Of a stretch of DNA of 64,000 nt, positions 53,589-63,126 are shown in pieces. Made by a program: the position numbers and the translations under genes. The stretch comes from Sinorhizobium alkalisoli (lineage in GTDB: Bacteria; Pseudomonadota; Alphaproteobacteria; Rhizobiales; Rhizobiaceae), in contig NZ_CP034909.1 in NCBI RefSeq assembly GCF_008932245.1, forward strand, positions 62,001-126,000, written 5' to 3'. Numbering within the stretch: the stretch's first letter is position 1; every line of letters begins with the position of its first letter. The notes beneath the pieces were generated by a model, which saw nothing but the letters and a program-made list of their open reading frames with translations, had not been told where the DNA came from and did not search any database.

Positions 53589-54743
53589 GTGAGCGGACTT
53601 GAGACTGCCATCAGGAATGCGCTGGAGCGTTCGGACCGGAGCAATGCGGAGACCCGCGCGCGCATCTATCAGTCGGCACGCCAGGCGCTGGAAAACGGCC
53701 TGCAGAAGCAGCAGATCGAGGATCCGGAGTTCATCGCCAAACAGCGCCATCGGCTTGAAGCGATCATCCATGCAATCGAGACGGAGGAGCGTGCCGCCCT
53801 GAAGGCGCGCACGACGGCACCGCCCGTCGTCAGTTTTGGAGAAGGACGGCCGGGACAGGTGAAGGCAGGCGGCGGTGCCGCCGGCGTCGAGCCGCCGACG
53901 CGTCGCGAGCCGGCGTTCGAGGGTGCCCGGCCGGCTGCGCAGGCCGATGCGGGGCTGCAGGCGCTGCGAGCGGACCGGGACGGGCCCATGGTTTCCACGC
54001 GCCCGGCCGCCGAGGAGACGAGGCAGGCCGCCGGTGCCCACTCCACTCCCGCGGCGTCCGACCTCGGCGTCACGGACAAGCGTCCGCGCAAGCGCCGGCG
54101 CGGACGCTTGCTATCCTTTCTCATGGTTTTCACGACGCTCGCCGCCGCGGCAGGTGCCGCTGTCTGGTGGGTTCAGACAAACGACCTTCTGAGGCCGCCC
54201 GCCGATACCAATGTCGCCAACCCGCCTCCGAGCGTCGAGACGGAGGACTTCAGCGGTGCGGCCCTGCCGACGCTTGGCGAGCAGGAGGGTTTCTCTTCCG
54301 ATTGGATCGAGATATTCACGGCTGCAGAAGCCGCAGCAGTCAGGCCGGCTGCGCGCGCCAGGGCCGAACCAGTGGACGACGGCGGCGGCGCCCGCGTCCG
54401 CCTCACTTCGATGACCGTGACGGAAGACGGCGATGTGGCCATCGAAATTCCGGCGGATGTTTTGTCCGAACTCTCGGGCAAATCGTCTACTCTGGCCCTG
54501 AGCGTCAAGGCGTTGCCCGGCAAGGCGACGGAATTCGCCGTCGAGTGCGATTTCTCCACTCTGGGCGCCTGTGGCCGCCATCGGTTCACCGTTCACGACG
54601 AAAGGCTGGACATGCTGTTCAAGGTGTCCTTCGACCGGAGCCTCGCGCCGAACAGCCCCGGAAGGCTGCTGATTAACAGCGACGTCAGCGGCGGCGGCAA
54701 CAGCCTCGAGGTCTACGCGATCCGCGTGCTGCCCGGACAGTGA
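53589..54743 (+). CDS. Single-span membrane protein of unknown function
   Basis: 384 residues from GTG 53589, which has AGAAGGAG five bases upstream. The N-terminal helical segment (about 1-80, SGLETAIRNALERS through RHRLEAIIHAIETEERAAL) is probably coiled coil. A disordered Pro/Ala/Gly-rich linker of about 90 residues follows. A basic stop-transfer patch KRPRKRRRGR then precedes one TM (about 176-195, LLSFLMVFTTLAAAAGAAVWW). The C-terminal part is probably periplasmic and contains a paired-cysteine segment (CDFSTLGAC). I do not recognise the family. Confidence 0.8.
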   Translation: MSGLETAIRNALERSDRSNAETRARIYQSARQALENGLQKQQIEDPEFIAKQRHRLEAIIHAIETEERAALKARTTAPPVVSFGEGRPGQVKAGGGAAGVEPPTRREPAFEGARPAAQADAGLQALRADRDGPMVSTRPAAEETRQAAGAHSTPAASDLGVTDKRPRKRRRGRLLSFLMVFTTLAAAAGAAVWWVQTNDLLRPPADTNVANPPPSVETEDFSGAALPTLGEQEGFSSDWIEIFTAAEAAAVRPAARARAEPVDDGGGARVRLTSMTVTEDGDVAIEIPADVLSELSGKSSTLALSVKALPGKATEFAVECDFSTLGACGRHRFTVHDERLDMLFKVSFDRSLAPNSPGRLLINSDVSGGGNSLEVYAIRVLPGQ

Positions 54744-54796
54744 CAGGTGACCGCAGTCTCGCTGATCGAGTTCGAACCAAGCGCTGCGCGTCTGAT

Positions 54797-55005
54797 CGGA
54801 GCATTCTGCAGTCAGGTGGAATCACCTGACGTCGCACAAATGCGGCAAAAACAAGCGGGTAGAGCGGCAGCGCGAACGTATGTGAGCGCGCGCCGCTCTA
54901 GCGCATCGGCCCGAAAATCGTACCCGATTTTCGGAAAGCTCGATGCTCAGATTCAAAGAGTTACAGCGACCTTTGCGCGTCCGAAACGACGTGCGGCGCT
55001 GTAAA
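54797..55005. repeat. RIME-like composite repeat, copy 4
   Basis: Two modules in tandem. The first (54797-54898) carries the 26 bases shared with 9933-9958 and a second dyad around AGCGGCAGCGCG / CGCGCGCCGCT. The second (54899-55003) matches 30826-30932: GCGCATCGGCCCGAAAATCG, CGATTTTCGGAAAGC, then TTACAGCGACCTTTGCGCGT to GCGGCGCTGTA. It fills the gap between two convergent genes. Confidence 0.82.
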
Positions 55006-55042
55006 GCCGCGCGCGGCCGCGGCCCCTGCGCCGTGCCGTGTA

Positions 55043-55945
55043 TCACTTCAGGAAGCCCGGGCCGAAACCGAGGACCTTGTCGTCCACATCGCCTATCGCG
55101 GCCTTGTCCTTGCCGTCGTAATCGAGCGCCGAGAGCATGTGGCGGATCAGGTTGATCCGCGCACGGCGCTTGTCGTTGCCGCGGATCACGGTCCAGGGCG
55201 CGTGGCCCGTATGGGTATCCTTCAGCATCCGGTCGCGCTTCTCCGTGTAGTCGTCCCATTTTTGCAGGGCGGCGATGTCCATCGGTGACAGCTTCCAGAT
55301 CTTCAGCGGATCGTGCCGGCGATCGTGGAAACGCTTCAATTGCATCTCGCGGCCGATATTGAGCCAGAACTTGAAGAGATGGATGCCGTCCTCGGTGATC
55401 ATCTTCTCGAAACGCGGGACCTGCTTCAGGAAATGCTCGTACTGCTCCGACGTGCAGAAACCCATGACCGGCTCCACGCCGGCACGGTTGTACCAGGAGC
55501 GGTCGAAGAGAACCATTTCGCCCGCCGTCGGGAGCGTCGCGACGTAGCGCTGGAAGTACCACTGCCCACGCTCGGTCTCCGTGGGCTTCGTCAACGCGAC
55601 GATTCGCGCCGAGCGCGGGTTCATATAGGCCATCGTGGCGTGAATGGCGCCGCCCTTGCCGGCGGCGTCACGTCCCTCGAATACGGCCATCACGCGCTTG
55701 CCGGTCGCCTGCAGCCAGAACTGCACCTTGACGAGCTCGATTTGCAGCTTCTTCAGCGTCTCCTCGTATTCCTCCTCCTCGAGCTTCTTCCGATAGGGAT
55801 AGTCGTCCGAGGCGAAGGCTTCATCGTCGATCCATTTCGGCAGTTCCGGATCGTCGATGTCGAAAATCCGGGTCTTGCCGCCGATCTGGAGCTCGACCGA
55901 CCGGCTTCCCGGCTCGGCCGCGTTCGTTGCCTGTTCAAGTGACAT
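55043..55945 (-). CDS. ppk2: Polyphosphate kinase 2
   Basis: 300 residues from ATG 55945 with GGGAG upstream; two upstream ATGs lack an SD. Walker [14 protein letters not shown] (about 88-100), the Walker B and lid part [13 protein letters not shown], and the conserved [20 protein letters not shown]2 enzymes use polyphosphate to phosphorylate nucleoside diphosphates. It lies next to the Pho genes in divergent orientation, consistent with phosphate storage control. Confidence 0.95.
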   Translation of the reverse strand: MSLEQATNAAEPGSRSVELQIGGKTRIFDIDDPELPKWIDDEAFASDDYPYRKKLEEEEYEETLKKLQIELVKVQFWLQATGKRVMAVFEGRDAAGKGGAIHATMAYMNPRSARIVALTKPTETERGQWYFQRYVATLPTAGEMVLFDRSWYNRAGVEPVMGFCTSEQYEHFLKQVPRFEKMITEDGIHLFKFWLNIGREMQLKRFHDRRHDPLKIWKLSPMDIAALQKWDDYTEKRDRMLKDTHTGHAPWTVIRGNDKRRARINLIRHMLSALDYDGKDKAAIGDVDDKVLGFGPGFLK

Positions 55946-56108
55946 TTGACGGTCTCCCGCTGCCATCGGATTTCGCCGAGGAGGCCACAATCACGTTGCG
56001 GATTCAAGCATGACGTGAAAATCATGTCATGAAACGCCGCTATCTCTCTGCCTTTACCGGCGAATCGTCGCAGTTCTGGGAGGCGGCAAACTGAGCGATG
56101 AGGGAATC

Positions 56109-57353
56109 GTGTTGGATAGCGCGAAGGAGCTCTGGCGGACCCTGCTGCCGAAGCTGAAGGCGGAACGCCCAATTCTCGGCCTTTCAGTGGTGCTGGCCCT
56201 GCTTGCGGCGCTTGCTGGCGTCCATGTCCTGGTCATTCTGCCGTTCTGGATTGTGTTCGTGGCGGTCATTCTCAACCGAAGCGAGCCGACGGAGCAGCCG
56301 TCGGCTCCTGCCGTGGCGGCTGCCGCCGAGGGCGGGAGCGATCCGCTGGTTCCGGTGTTGAACGCGCTCGATATGCCGGTGCTCGTCATCGCGGCGGACG
56401 AAACCGTCCTCTTCCAGAACAATGCCGCCGAGAAGACCTTTGGCAGGATCCCTCCCGATAGCTATCTTGCCGCCCGCGTGCGCTCCCCCGACATCCTAGA
56501 CATGGTGCGCGAGACCATCGCCACGGGCCAGGTCAATCAGATCGAGCATGCGGAGCGGCTGCCCTCGGACGCCGTTTATGTCGTGCGGGTAGCGCCCGCC
56601 GATATCGGCGGTGGCGATTTCGGCCGGCGCGTTTTCCTGCTCACTTACCGCGATATCTCCCAGGCCCGGCGCATCGATCGGATGCGGTCGGACTTCGTTG
56701 CAAATGCCAGCCACGAGCTGCGAACGCCGCTCGCATCCCTGCGCGGCTTCATCGAAACGCTGCAGGGGCCGGCCCGCAACGACCTGAAGGCACAGGAGAA
56801 ATTTTTCGGTATCATGCATGAGCAGGTCACGCGAATGAGCCGCCTCGTCGACGATCTCCTGTCCCTGTCGCGGCTCGAACTGAGGTCGCATATTGCACCG
56901 GACGAACCCGTCGACCTCGTTCCACTGCTCGGCCATGTCCGTGACGGCTTGGCGCCACTGGCCCGCGATCTCGATGTGACGATTTCGCTCGAGGCGCCCG
57001 AGACCCCGGTCGTCGTCAAGGGCGATCGCGACGAACTGATCGAGGTCTTCGAAAACCTGATCGAGAACGCCTGCAAGTACGGGCAGGAGGGCCAGAAGGT
57101 CGACGTGCGCCTGACCGGGGGCGGGGATGGGCAGGCGGAGGTGGTGGTCACGGACTACGGACCGGGCATCCCAGCCGAGCATGTGCCGCGCATTACCGAG
57201 CGCTTTTATCGGGTTAACGTGGAGGCGAGTCGTTCGAAGAAAGGGACCGGGCTTGGCCTGGCGATCGTCAAACACATTCTTACCCGTCATCGAGCCCGCC
57301 TGCTCATTCATTCCGAGATTGGCAAAGGCACGGTCTTTACGGTCCGCTTCTGA
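56109..57353 (+). CDS. phoR: Phosphate regulon sensor kinase
   Basis: 414 residues, GTG start at 56109 with GAGGGAA upstream. Two TM segments close together at the N-terminus (about 22-55) with almost no periplasmic loop, typical of PhoR. A PAS domain spans about 80-190 and the phospho-acceptor is H202 in NASHELRTP. N box ENLIENACKYG, G1 TDYGPGIP and G2 KGTGLGLAIVKH follow. It senses PstSCAB-PhoU state and controls PhoB, encoded at the end of this cluster. Confidence 0.95.
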   Translation: MLDSAKELWRTLLPKLKAERPILGLSVVLALLAALAGVHVLVILPFWIVFVAVILNRSEPTEQPSAPAVAAAAEGGSDPLVPVLNALDMPVLVIAADETVLFQNNAAEKTFGRIPPDSYLAARVRSPDILDMVRETIATGQVNQIEHAERLPSDAVYVVRVAPADIGGGDFGRRVFLLTYRDISQARRIDRMRSDFVANASHELRTPLASLRGFIETLQGPARNDLKAQEKFFGIMHEQVTRMSRLVDDLLSLSRLELRSHIAPDEPVDLVPLLGHVRDGLAPLARDLDVTISLEAPETPVVVKGDRDELIEVFENLIENACKYGQEGQKVDVRLTGGGDGQAEVVVTDYGPGIPAEHVPRITERFYRVNVEASRSKKGTGLGLAIVKHILTRHRARLLIHSEIGKGTVFTVRF

Positions 57354-57414
57354 CACAAAAATCCGGCGGGAAGCGGAGATATCTATAATTGCAAAGTATT
57401 TTCAATAACTTGGC

Positions 57415-57443
57415 CTGTCACAAATGTTTCACGAAATTGACAT
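57415..57443 (+). promoter_or_regulatory. Pho box upstream of pstS
   Basis: Three 7-base direct repeats spaced by 4: CTGTCAC (57415-57421), GTTTCAC (57426-57432), TTGACAT (57437-57443). The first two match the PhoB consensus closely. PhoB-P binding here would activate pstSCAB-phoU-phoB when phosphate is scarce. Confidence 0.9.
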
Positions 57444-57549
57444 AAAAGATGTGGCCATCGGCAGCTAACTAGGGGCCGCCGACGACACGGCGAGAAGAGC
57501 GCTGGGAACTGAAGGCGCACCAACACGAGCCCACTCCGGGAGAACATCT

Positions 57550-58590
57550 ATGAAAACTCTTAAATTCACTGTGGCGGCGCTGGCTGCCTCCGCCGTCTTC
57601 GCGGGCGTAGCAGCGGCTCGCGACCAGATCCAGATCGCTGGCTCCTCCACCGTTCTTCCCTACGCTTCCATCGTGGCCGAAGCCTTCGGCGAAAACACCG
57701 ACTTCCCGACCCCGGTCGTCGAGTCCGGTGGTTCGGGCGCGGGCCGCAAGAAGCTCTGTGAAGGCGTGGGCGAAAACACCATCGACATCGCGAATTCCTC
57801 CTCGCGCATCAAGCAGTCGGACATCGACAACTGCGCTGCTAACGGCGTGAAGGAAATCCAGGAAGTCCGCATCGGCTACGACGGCATCGTCTTTGCCTCG
57901 GACATCAATGGTCCGGAATATGCCTTCACCCCGGCCGATTGGCACTCCGCTCTGGCCGCCAAGGTCGTGAAGGACGGTCAGCTCGTCGACAACCCGTACA
58001 AGGCCTGGAACGAAATCCGCGCCGAGCTGCCGGCTCAGCCGATCCTCGCGTTCATCCCGGGCACGAAGCACGGCACCCGCGAAGTCTTCGACGAGAAGGT
58101 CATCGTCGCAGGTTGCGAGGAGAACGGCACGCTCGAAGCGCTGAAGGCGGCCAACAGCGGCGACGAGAAGGCAGCTGAAAAGGGCTGCATGGCTCTGCGC
58201 ACCGATGGCGTTTCGGTCGACATCGACGGCGACTACACCGAGACGCTCGCTCGCGTCGACGCCAACAAGAACGGCATCGGCGTTTTCGGTTTGTCCTTCT
58301 ACCAGAACAACACCGACAAGCTGCGTGTCGCCACCATGGGCGGCGTGACGCCGTCCGTAGAGACGATCGCTTCCGGCGAGTATCCGGTTTCCCGTCCGCT
58401 GTACTTCTACGTGAAGAACGCTCACCTGGACGTCATCCCGGGCCTGCAGGAATATGTCGAGTTCTTCGTATCGGACGAAATGGCTGGTCCGGAGGGCCCG
58501 CTGTCTGCCTACGGCCTGGTCTCCGATCCGGAACTTGCCAAGACGCAGGAAGCAGTCAAGGCGCGCACGCCGATGGGCCCGCTGAACTAA
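57550..58590 (+). CDS. pstS: Phosphate ABC transporter binding protein
   Basis: 346 residues with signal peptide TLKFTVAALAASAVFAGVAA. Phosphate-binding loops: IAGSSTVLPY, ESGGSGAG (the classic anion loop) and IANSSSRIK, then PGTKHGTREVFDE. Periplasmic high-affinity phosphate receptor. It is preceded by a Pho box and followed by a hairpin before pstC. Confidence 0.96.
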   Translation: MKTLKFTVAALAASAVFAGVAAARDQIQIAGSSTVLPYASIVAEAFGENTDFPTPVVESGGSGAGRKKLCEGVGENTIDIANSSSRIKQSDIDNCAANGVKEIQEVRIGYDGIVFASDINGPEYAFTPADWHSALAAKVVKDGQLVDNPYKAWNEIRAELPAQPILAFIPGTKHGTREVFDEKVIVAGCEENGTLEALKAANSGDEKAAEKGCMALRTDGVSVDIDGDYTETLARVDANKNGIGVFGLSFYQNNTDKLRVATMGGVTPSVETIASGEYPVSRPLYFYVKNAHLDVIPGLQEYVEFFVSDEMAGPEGPLSAYGLVSDPELAKTQEAVKARTPMGPLN

Positions 58591-58603
58591 AACTTGAAAA
58601 TGC

Positions 58604-58630
58604 CTGGCGGCGCAATGATTGCGTCGCCAG
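58604..58630 (+). other. Intercistronic hairpin between pstS and pstC
   Basis: CTGGCGGCGCAA / TTGCGTCGCCAG (one G-U pair) with a 3-base loop, 14 bases after pstS, no U tract. It probably stabilises pstS mRNA relative to the membrane components. Confidence 0.7.
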
Positions 58631-58660
58631 TCTTCAACCTTGTCAAAGGATGCGGGCAGG

Positions 58661-60121
58661 ATGAGTGTGAGCATCATTATCCTTGTCGTGCTGGCGCTTT
58701 CAGCACTCGGCTATTTCCTCGGCAGGCGGCGCGCCCTGTCTCTTGCGGCCGAGAGCGGCAGAAAACTTCACTCCCTTCCCGGCTATTACGGTCAGACCGT
58801 CGCCCTGTTCGTCGCGGTTCCGGCCTTTCTGCTCATGATCGCCTGGCTGTTCGTCCAGCCAATGGTTATCGACGCACGCGTCGACGGCATGATCCCGGAC
58901 AGTGTCATCCCCGAAGGTGGCGCGCGAAGCCTGGTCATTTCGGACGTGCGCCGCATCGCCGGCGGTCTTGATGCGGTGCTGGCCAGGAACTCTCTGGATG
59001 AAGGCGCGCTCACCGATGGCAGAGTCGACTTCTCCACCGTCCGCGGCCGCCTCGCCGAAGTCGGCATTGCGCTCGGGAACGACGTGCCGACCGAAGTCTT
59101 CGAAGCTGCAAAAGCTTATCGCCAAGGCGCCAAGATCGGCACGTTGGCCATGACTCTCGCTGTCCTCGTCCTCTCCGTCGGGCTTGGAGCTTGGTCCTTC
59201 ACGCGCATCCGCCCCGACATGCGCGCCCGCAATATCAGCGAGGCATTTATCAAATCCCTGTTGATCGGATCCTCGACGATCGCCATCCTGACCACCGTAG
59301 GCATCGTCGCGTCGCTGGTCTTCGAGAGCATCAACTTCTTCCGGATGTATCCGGCATCCGAGTTCTTCTTCTCCACCGTTTGGAACCCGCAGTTTCGCGG
59401 CGGTTCGGAGCTTGGCATCCTGCCGCTGCTCTGGGGCACGCTCTACGTATCGTTTGTGGCCCTCCTCGTGGCCGTCCCGATCGGTCTTTTGATTGCAATC
59501 TACCTTTCCGAATATGCGAGCAAGTCGCTGCGGAGCGTTGCCAAGCCGGCGATCGAGGTTCTCGCCGGCATTCCGACGATCGTCTATGGTCTCTTCGCCC
59601 TGATCACCGTCGGTCCTTTCCTGCGCGACTGGTTTGCCCAGCCGCTTGGCCTCGGCAACTCGTCCTCTTCGGTGCTGACTGCCGGTCTCGTGATGGGCAT
59701 CATGATCATCCCATTCGTCAGTTCGCTTTCCGACGACATCATGAACGCGGTGCCGCAATCGCTGCGCGACGGGTCCTATGGCCTTGGCGCGACGCAATCC
59801 GAGACGATCAAGAAGGTGATCCTGCCGGCAGCCCTGCCGGGCATTGTCGGCGCCATCCTGCTGGCGGCAAGCCGCGCGATCGGCGAGACGATGATCGTGG
59901 TCCTTGGCGCGGGCGCGGCCGCGAAACTTGATCTCAATCCCTTCGAGGCGATGACGACCGTGACGGTCAAGATTGTCAGCCAGCTGACCGGCGACACCGA
60001 ATTCGCAAGTCCCGAGACGCTGGTCGCTTTCGCCCTCGGTCTCACCCTCTTTGTCTTCACGCTCGGGCTGAACGTGCTGGCCCTCTACATCGTTCGCAAA
60101 TACCGGGAGCAGTACGAATGA
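58661..60121 (+). CDS. pstC: Phosphate ABC transporter permease PstC, full length
   Basis: 486 residues from ATG 58661. The N-terminal half (about 1-200) has three TM segments and a periplasmic insert absent from the ~320-residue E. coli protein. The permease core follows with ESINFFRMYP, IYLSEYAS, GIPTIVYGLFAL and the EAA loop around DGSYGLGATQSETIKKVILPAALPGI. The frame is open throughout. S. meliloti Rm1021 is known for a one-base deletion in this gene, so this sequence is not that allele. Confidence 0.95.
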   Translation: MSVSIIILVVLALSALGYFLGRRRALSLAAESGRKLHSLPGYYGQTVALFVAVPAFLLMIAWLFVQPMVIDARVDGMIPDSVIPEGGARSLVISDVRRIAGGLDAVLARNSLDEGALTDGRVDFSTVRGRLAEVGIALGNDVPTEVFEAAKAYRQGAKIGTLAMTLAVLVLSVGLGAWSFTRIRPDMRARNISEAFIKSLLIGSSTIAILTTVGIVASLVFESINFFRMYPASEFFFSTVWNPQFRGGSELGILPLLWGTLYVSFVALLVAVPIGLLIAIYLSEYASKSLRSVAKPAIEVLAGIPTIVYGLFALITVGPFLRDWFAQPLGLGNSSSSVLTAGLVMGIMIIPFVSSLSDDIMNAVPQSLRDGSYGLGATQSETIKKVILPAALPGIVGAILLAASRAIGETMIVVLGAGAAAKLDLNPFEAMTTVTVKIVSQLTGDTEFASPETLVAFALGLTLFVFTLGLNVLALYIVRKYREQYE

Positions 60122-61473
60122 TCGACATATCCGTGCCAGCCGATCGCGAAACAGTCTCGCCGTCGAAATCTATCCTGACCGTAGATGCGCGGACCCGCCA
60201 ACGCCATGCGGCGGAAGCCCGGTTTCGCCTGATGGGCAAGATCGCTGTGGCCATCAGTGTGCTCGCCCTGGTCGGCCTTTTGACGTCCATTCTCTCCAAC
60301 GGGCTGTCATCCTTCCGGCAGACCTACATAACACTGAACGTCTACCTCGATCCGGCCAAGCTGGACAAGCAGGGCAATCGCGCTCCCGAGGCTATCGCAA
60401 AGGTCACCACTTTTTCTTACGCGCCCCTGATACAGAAGGCGCTGACCGATGCCATGGCTGCAAAGGGCATTGCCATCGAGGGATTGAACGCCAAAAGCGC
60501 GTTCGAGCTGATTTCCAAGGAAGCCCCGGCCCACCTGCGCCGTTACGTGATTTCCGATCCGTCGGTCATCGGCGAAACGGTTTCCTTCGACCTCCTCGCC
60601 TCTGGTCGTATCGACGGGTACTACAAGGACCGCGTGACGATGGAGAGCGCTGAGCTCGACCGCAACATCTCCCCGGAGCAACTGATGCTTGCGGACGCGT
60701 TGAGGCAAGCCGGGATTCTGACGACAAAATTCAACTGGGATTTCTTCACGGCACCTGACTCGTCCGACACCCGTCCGGAAGCGTCCGGTCTGGGCGTCGC
60801 CATTCTCGGCTCGGCTTACATGATGCTGATCGTGCTGGTATTGTCGCTGCCACTCGGCGTGGCCGCTTCGATTTATCTCGAGGAATTTGCACCGCAGAAC
60901 CGCTTTACCGACCTCATCGAGGTCAATATCGCGAACCTCGCAGCCGTCCCCTCGATCGTATTCGGTATCCTGGGTCTGGCCGTGTTCATCAACTTTGTGG
61001 GGCTGCCTCAATCGGCTCCGATCGTTGGCGGGCTCGTCTTGACCCTGATGACCCTGCCGACGATCATCATCGCCACCCGCGCCGCGCTGAAGGCCGTGCC
61101 GCCCTCGATCCGCGACGCGGCACTCGGCGTCGGCGCATCGAAGATGCAGTCGATATTCCACCACGTGCTGCCGCTCGCCATGCCGGGAATCCTGACCGGT
61201 ACCATTATCGGTCTCGCCCAGGCCCTCGGCGAAACGGCACCGCTGCTGCTGATCGGCATGGTCGCCTTCGTTCGCGAATATCCCGCTGGACCGCCGGAAG
61301 GCTTTTTTGACCCGGCTTCCGCCTTGCCGGTTCAGGTTTATAACTGGACACAGCGCGGTGACCCCGCCTTCGTGGAGCGTGCTTCGGGTGCAATCATCGT
61401 GCTGCTGGTATTCCTGGTCGCAATGAATTTGATTGCAATCATTCTTCGCCGCCGCTTCGAGCGCCGTTGGTAG
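60118..61473 (+). CDS. pstA: Phosphate ABC transporter permease PstA
   Basis: 451 residues, start overlapping the pstC stop as ATGA. It too has a long N-terminal part (about 1-220) with one TM and a large periplasmic region, versus about 296 residues in E. coli. The core has YLEEFAPQNRFTD, NIANLAAVPSIVFGILGLAV and the EAA loop RDAALGVGASKMQSIFHHVLP. It pairs with PstC in the membrane. Confidence 0.95.
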   Translation: MIDISVPADRETVSPSKSILTVDARTRQRHAAEARFRLMGKIAVAISVLALVGLLTSILSNGLSSFRQTYITLNVYLDPAKLDKQGNRAPEAIAKVTTFSYAPLIQKALTDAMAAKGIAIEGLNAKSAFELISKEAPAHLRRYVISDPSVIGETVSFDLLASGRIDGYYKDRVTMESAELDRNISPEQLMLADALRQAGILTTKFNWDFFTAPDSSDTRPEASGLGVAILGSAYMMLIVLVLSLPLGVAASIYLEEFAPQNRFTDLIEVNIANLAAVPSIVFGILGLAVFINFVGLPQSAPIVGGLVLTLMTLPTIIIATRAALKAVPPSIRDAALGVGASKMQSIFHHVLPLAMPGILTGTIIGLAQALGETAPLLLIGMVAFVREYPAGPPEGFFDPASALPVQVYNWTQRGDPAFVERASGAIIVLLVFLVAMNLIAIILRRRFERRW

Positions 61474-61485
61474 AAAAGGAGCGCA

Positions 61486-62301
61486 ATGATGAACAATATG
61501 TCCGCTACGACAACGACGATGACGATGAAGGCCGCCGCCATGAACCAATCGAAAGTTTCCGCCCGCGGTGTGCAGGTCTATTATGGCGACAAACACGCCA
61601 TCAAGGATGTCGCCATCGAGATCCATCCCCGCTCCGTAACCGCCTTCATCGGCCCGTCCGGTTGCGGCAAGTCGACGTTCCTGCGCTGTATCAATCGTAT
61701 GAATGACACGATCAGCAGTTGCCGGGTCGAAGGCCATATCGCAATCGACGGGGAAGATATCTACGATCCGAAGGTGGATCCGGTGCAACTGCGTGCCAAG
61801 GTCGGCATGGTGTTCCAGAAGCCGAACCCGTTCCCGAAGTCGATCTATGAAAACGTCGCCTACGGTCCGCGCATCCATGGCCTCGCTTCGAGAAAATCCG
61901 AACTCGACGACATCGTCGCATCCGCCCTTCAAAAGGCCGGCCTCTGGAACGAAGTGAAGGATCGCCTGGATGCGCCGGGCACCGGCCTCTCCGGCGGCCA
62001 GCAGCAGCGCCTCTGCATCGCCCGGGCCGTTGCCGTCAGCCCGGAAGTCATCCTCATGGACGAGCCTTGCTCGGCGCTCGACCCGATCGCGACCGCCAAG
62101 GTCGAGGAACTGATCCACGAGCTTCGCGAGAACTTCACCATCGTTATCGTAACCCATTCGATGCAGCAGGCAGCCCGCGTGTCGCAGCGCACGGCGATGT
62201 TCCACCTCGGCAACCTGGTCGAAGTGGACGATACGGATAAGATCTTCACCAATCCGGACGACCAGCGCACGCAGGACTACATCATGGGCCGGTTCGGCTA
62301 G
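61486..62301 (+). CDS. pstB: Phosphate ABC transporter ATP-binding protein
   Basis: 271 residues, start preceded by AAAAGGAG. Walker [10 protein letters not shown] (about 55-63), Q-loop [17 protein letters not shown], signature [14 protein letters not shown], Walker [14 protein letters not shown] and His-switch VTHSM. Energises phosphate import and takes part in PhoR signalling. It has an N-terminal Thr/Met-rich tail (about 18 residues) before the ABC fold. Confidence 0.97.
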   Translation: MMNNMSATTTTMTMKAAAMNQSKVSARGVQVYYGDKHAIKDVAIEIHPRSVTAFIGPSGCGKSTFLRCINRMNDTISSCRVEGHIAIDGEDIYDPKVDPVQLRAKVGMVFQKPNPFPKSIYENVAYGPRIHGLASRKSELDDIVASALQKAGLWNEVKDRLDAPGTGLSGGQQQRLCIARAVAVSPEVILMDEPCSALDPIATAKVEELIHELRENFTIVIVTHSMQQAARVSQRTAMFHLGNLVEVDDTDKIFTNPDDQRTQDYIMGRFG

Positions 62302-62351
62302 CGAACCCGACTCCACCGACGATCAATCGAGCGCGTCCCGAGGAATATAAG

Positions 62352-63065
62352 ATGACCCATCCACACATAATGTCCGCCTTCGACGACGAGTTGAAGTATC
62401 TCACGCGCCGCATCTCCGAGATGGGAGGGCTCGCCGAGCAAATGGTGGCCGACTCCGTCCGGGCCCTGGTCAATTCCGACCTGGCGCTCGCCCAGAAAGT
62501 CATCTCGGACGACGCCCTCCTCGACGAGGCCGAACGCCAGATCGGCGAGAAGGCGATCGTCACCATCGCCAAGCGCCAGCCCATGGCATCGGACCTGCGC
62601 GAAATCATGGGATCGATCCGTATAGCGGCCGACCTGGAGCGCGTCGGCGACCTCGGCAAGAACACCGCGAAACGCGTGATTGCGGTTGCCGGCTCTGGAA
62701 TCCCGCGCAAGCTCGCGCGCGGCCTCGAGCATTTGGCCGAACTCGCTTTGGTCCAGCTCAAGGAAGTGCTTGACGTCTTTGCCTCGCGCTCGCCGGAGAA
62801 GGCCAACAGCATTCGCCAGCGCGACGAGGAGATCGACGCGATCTACACGTCGCTCTTCCGCGAATTGCTCACCTACATGATGGAGGATCCGCGCAACATA
62901 ACACCCTGCACGCATCTTCTTTTCTGCGCCAAAAACATCGAGCGGATCGGCGACCATGCGACCAACATCGCCGAGACGATCTATTACATGGCGACAGGCG
63001 CCCAGCCGGAAGGCGAGCGGCCGAAGGATGATACGACAGCAACGATGGGGTCGGTGACGGACTGA
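62352..63065 (+). CDS. phoU: Phosphate signalling protein PhoU
   Basis: 237 residues with two three-helix PhoU repeats. The metal-binding E/DxxxD motifs appear as IRIAADLERVGDLGKN (about 80-95) and NIERIGDHATNIAE (about 194-207). It links PstSCAB to PhoR and restrains the regulon when phosphate is ample. It lies between pstB (50-base gap) and phoB. Confidence 0.96.
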   Translation: MTHPHIMSAFDDELKYLTRRISEMGGLAEQMVADSVRALVNSDLALAQKVISDDALLDEAERQIGEKAIVTIAKRQPMASDLREIMGSIRIAADLERVGDLGKNTAKRVIAVAGSGIPRKLARGLEHLAELALVQLKEVLDVFASRSPEKANSIRQRDEEIDAIYTSLFRELLTYMMEDPRNITPCTHLLFCAKNIERIGDHATNIAETIYYMATGAQPEGERPKDDTTATMGSVTD

Positions 63066-63126
63066 CACCGAAAGGGGAGAGGGGCGCCTTCCAACTGATG
63101 GACCGAGGCAAGGAGTTGTAGCTTAG

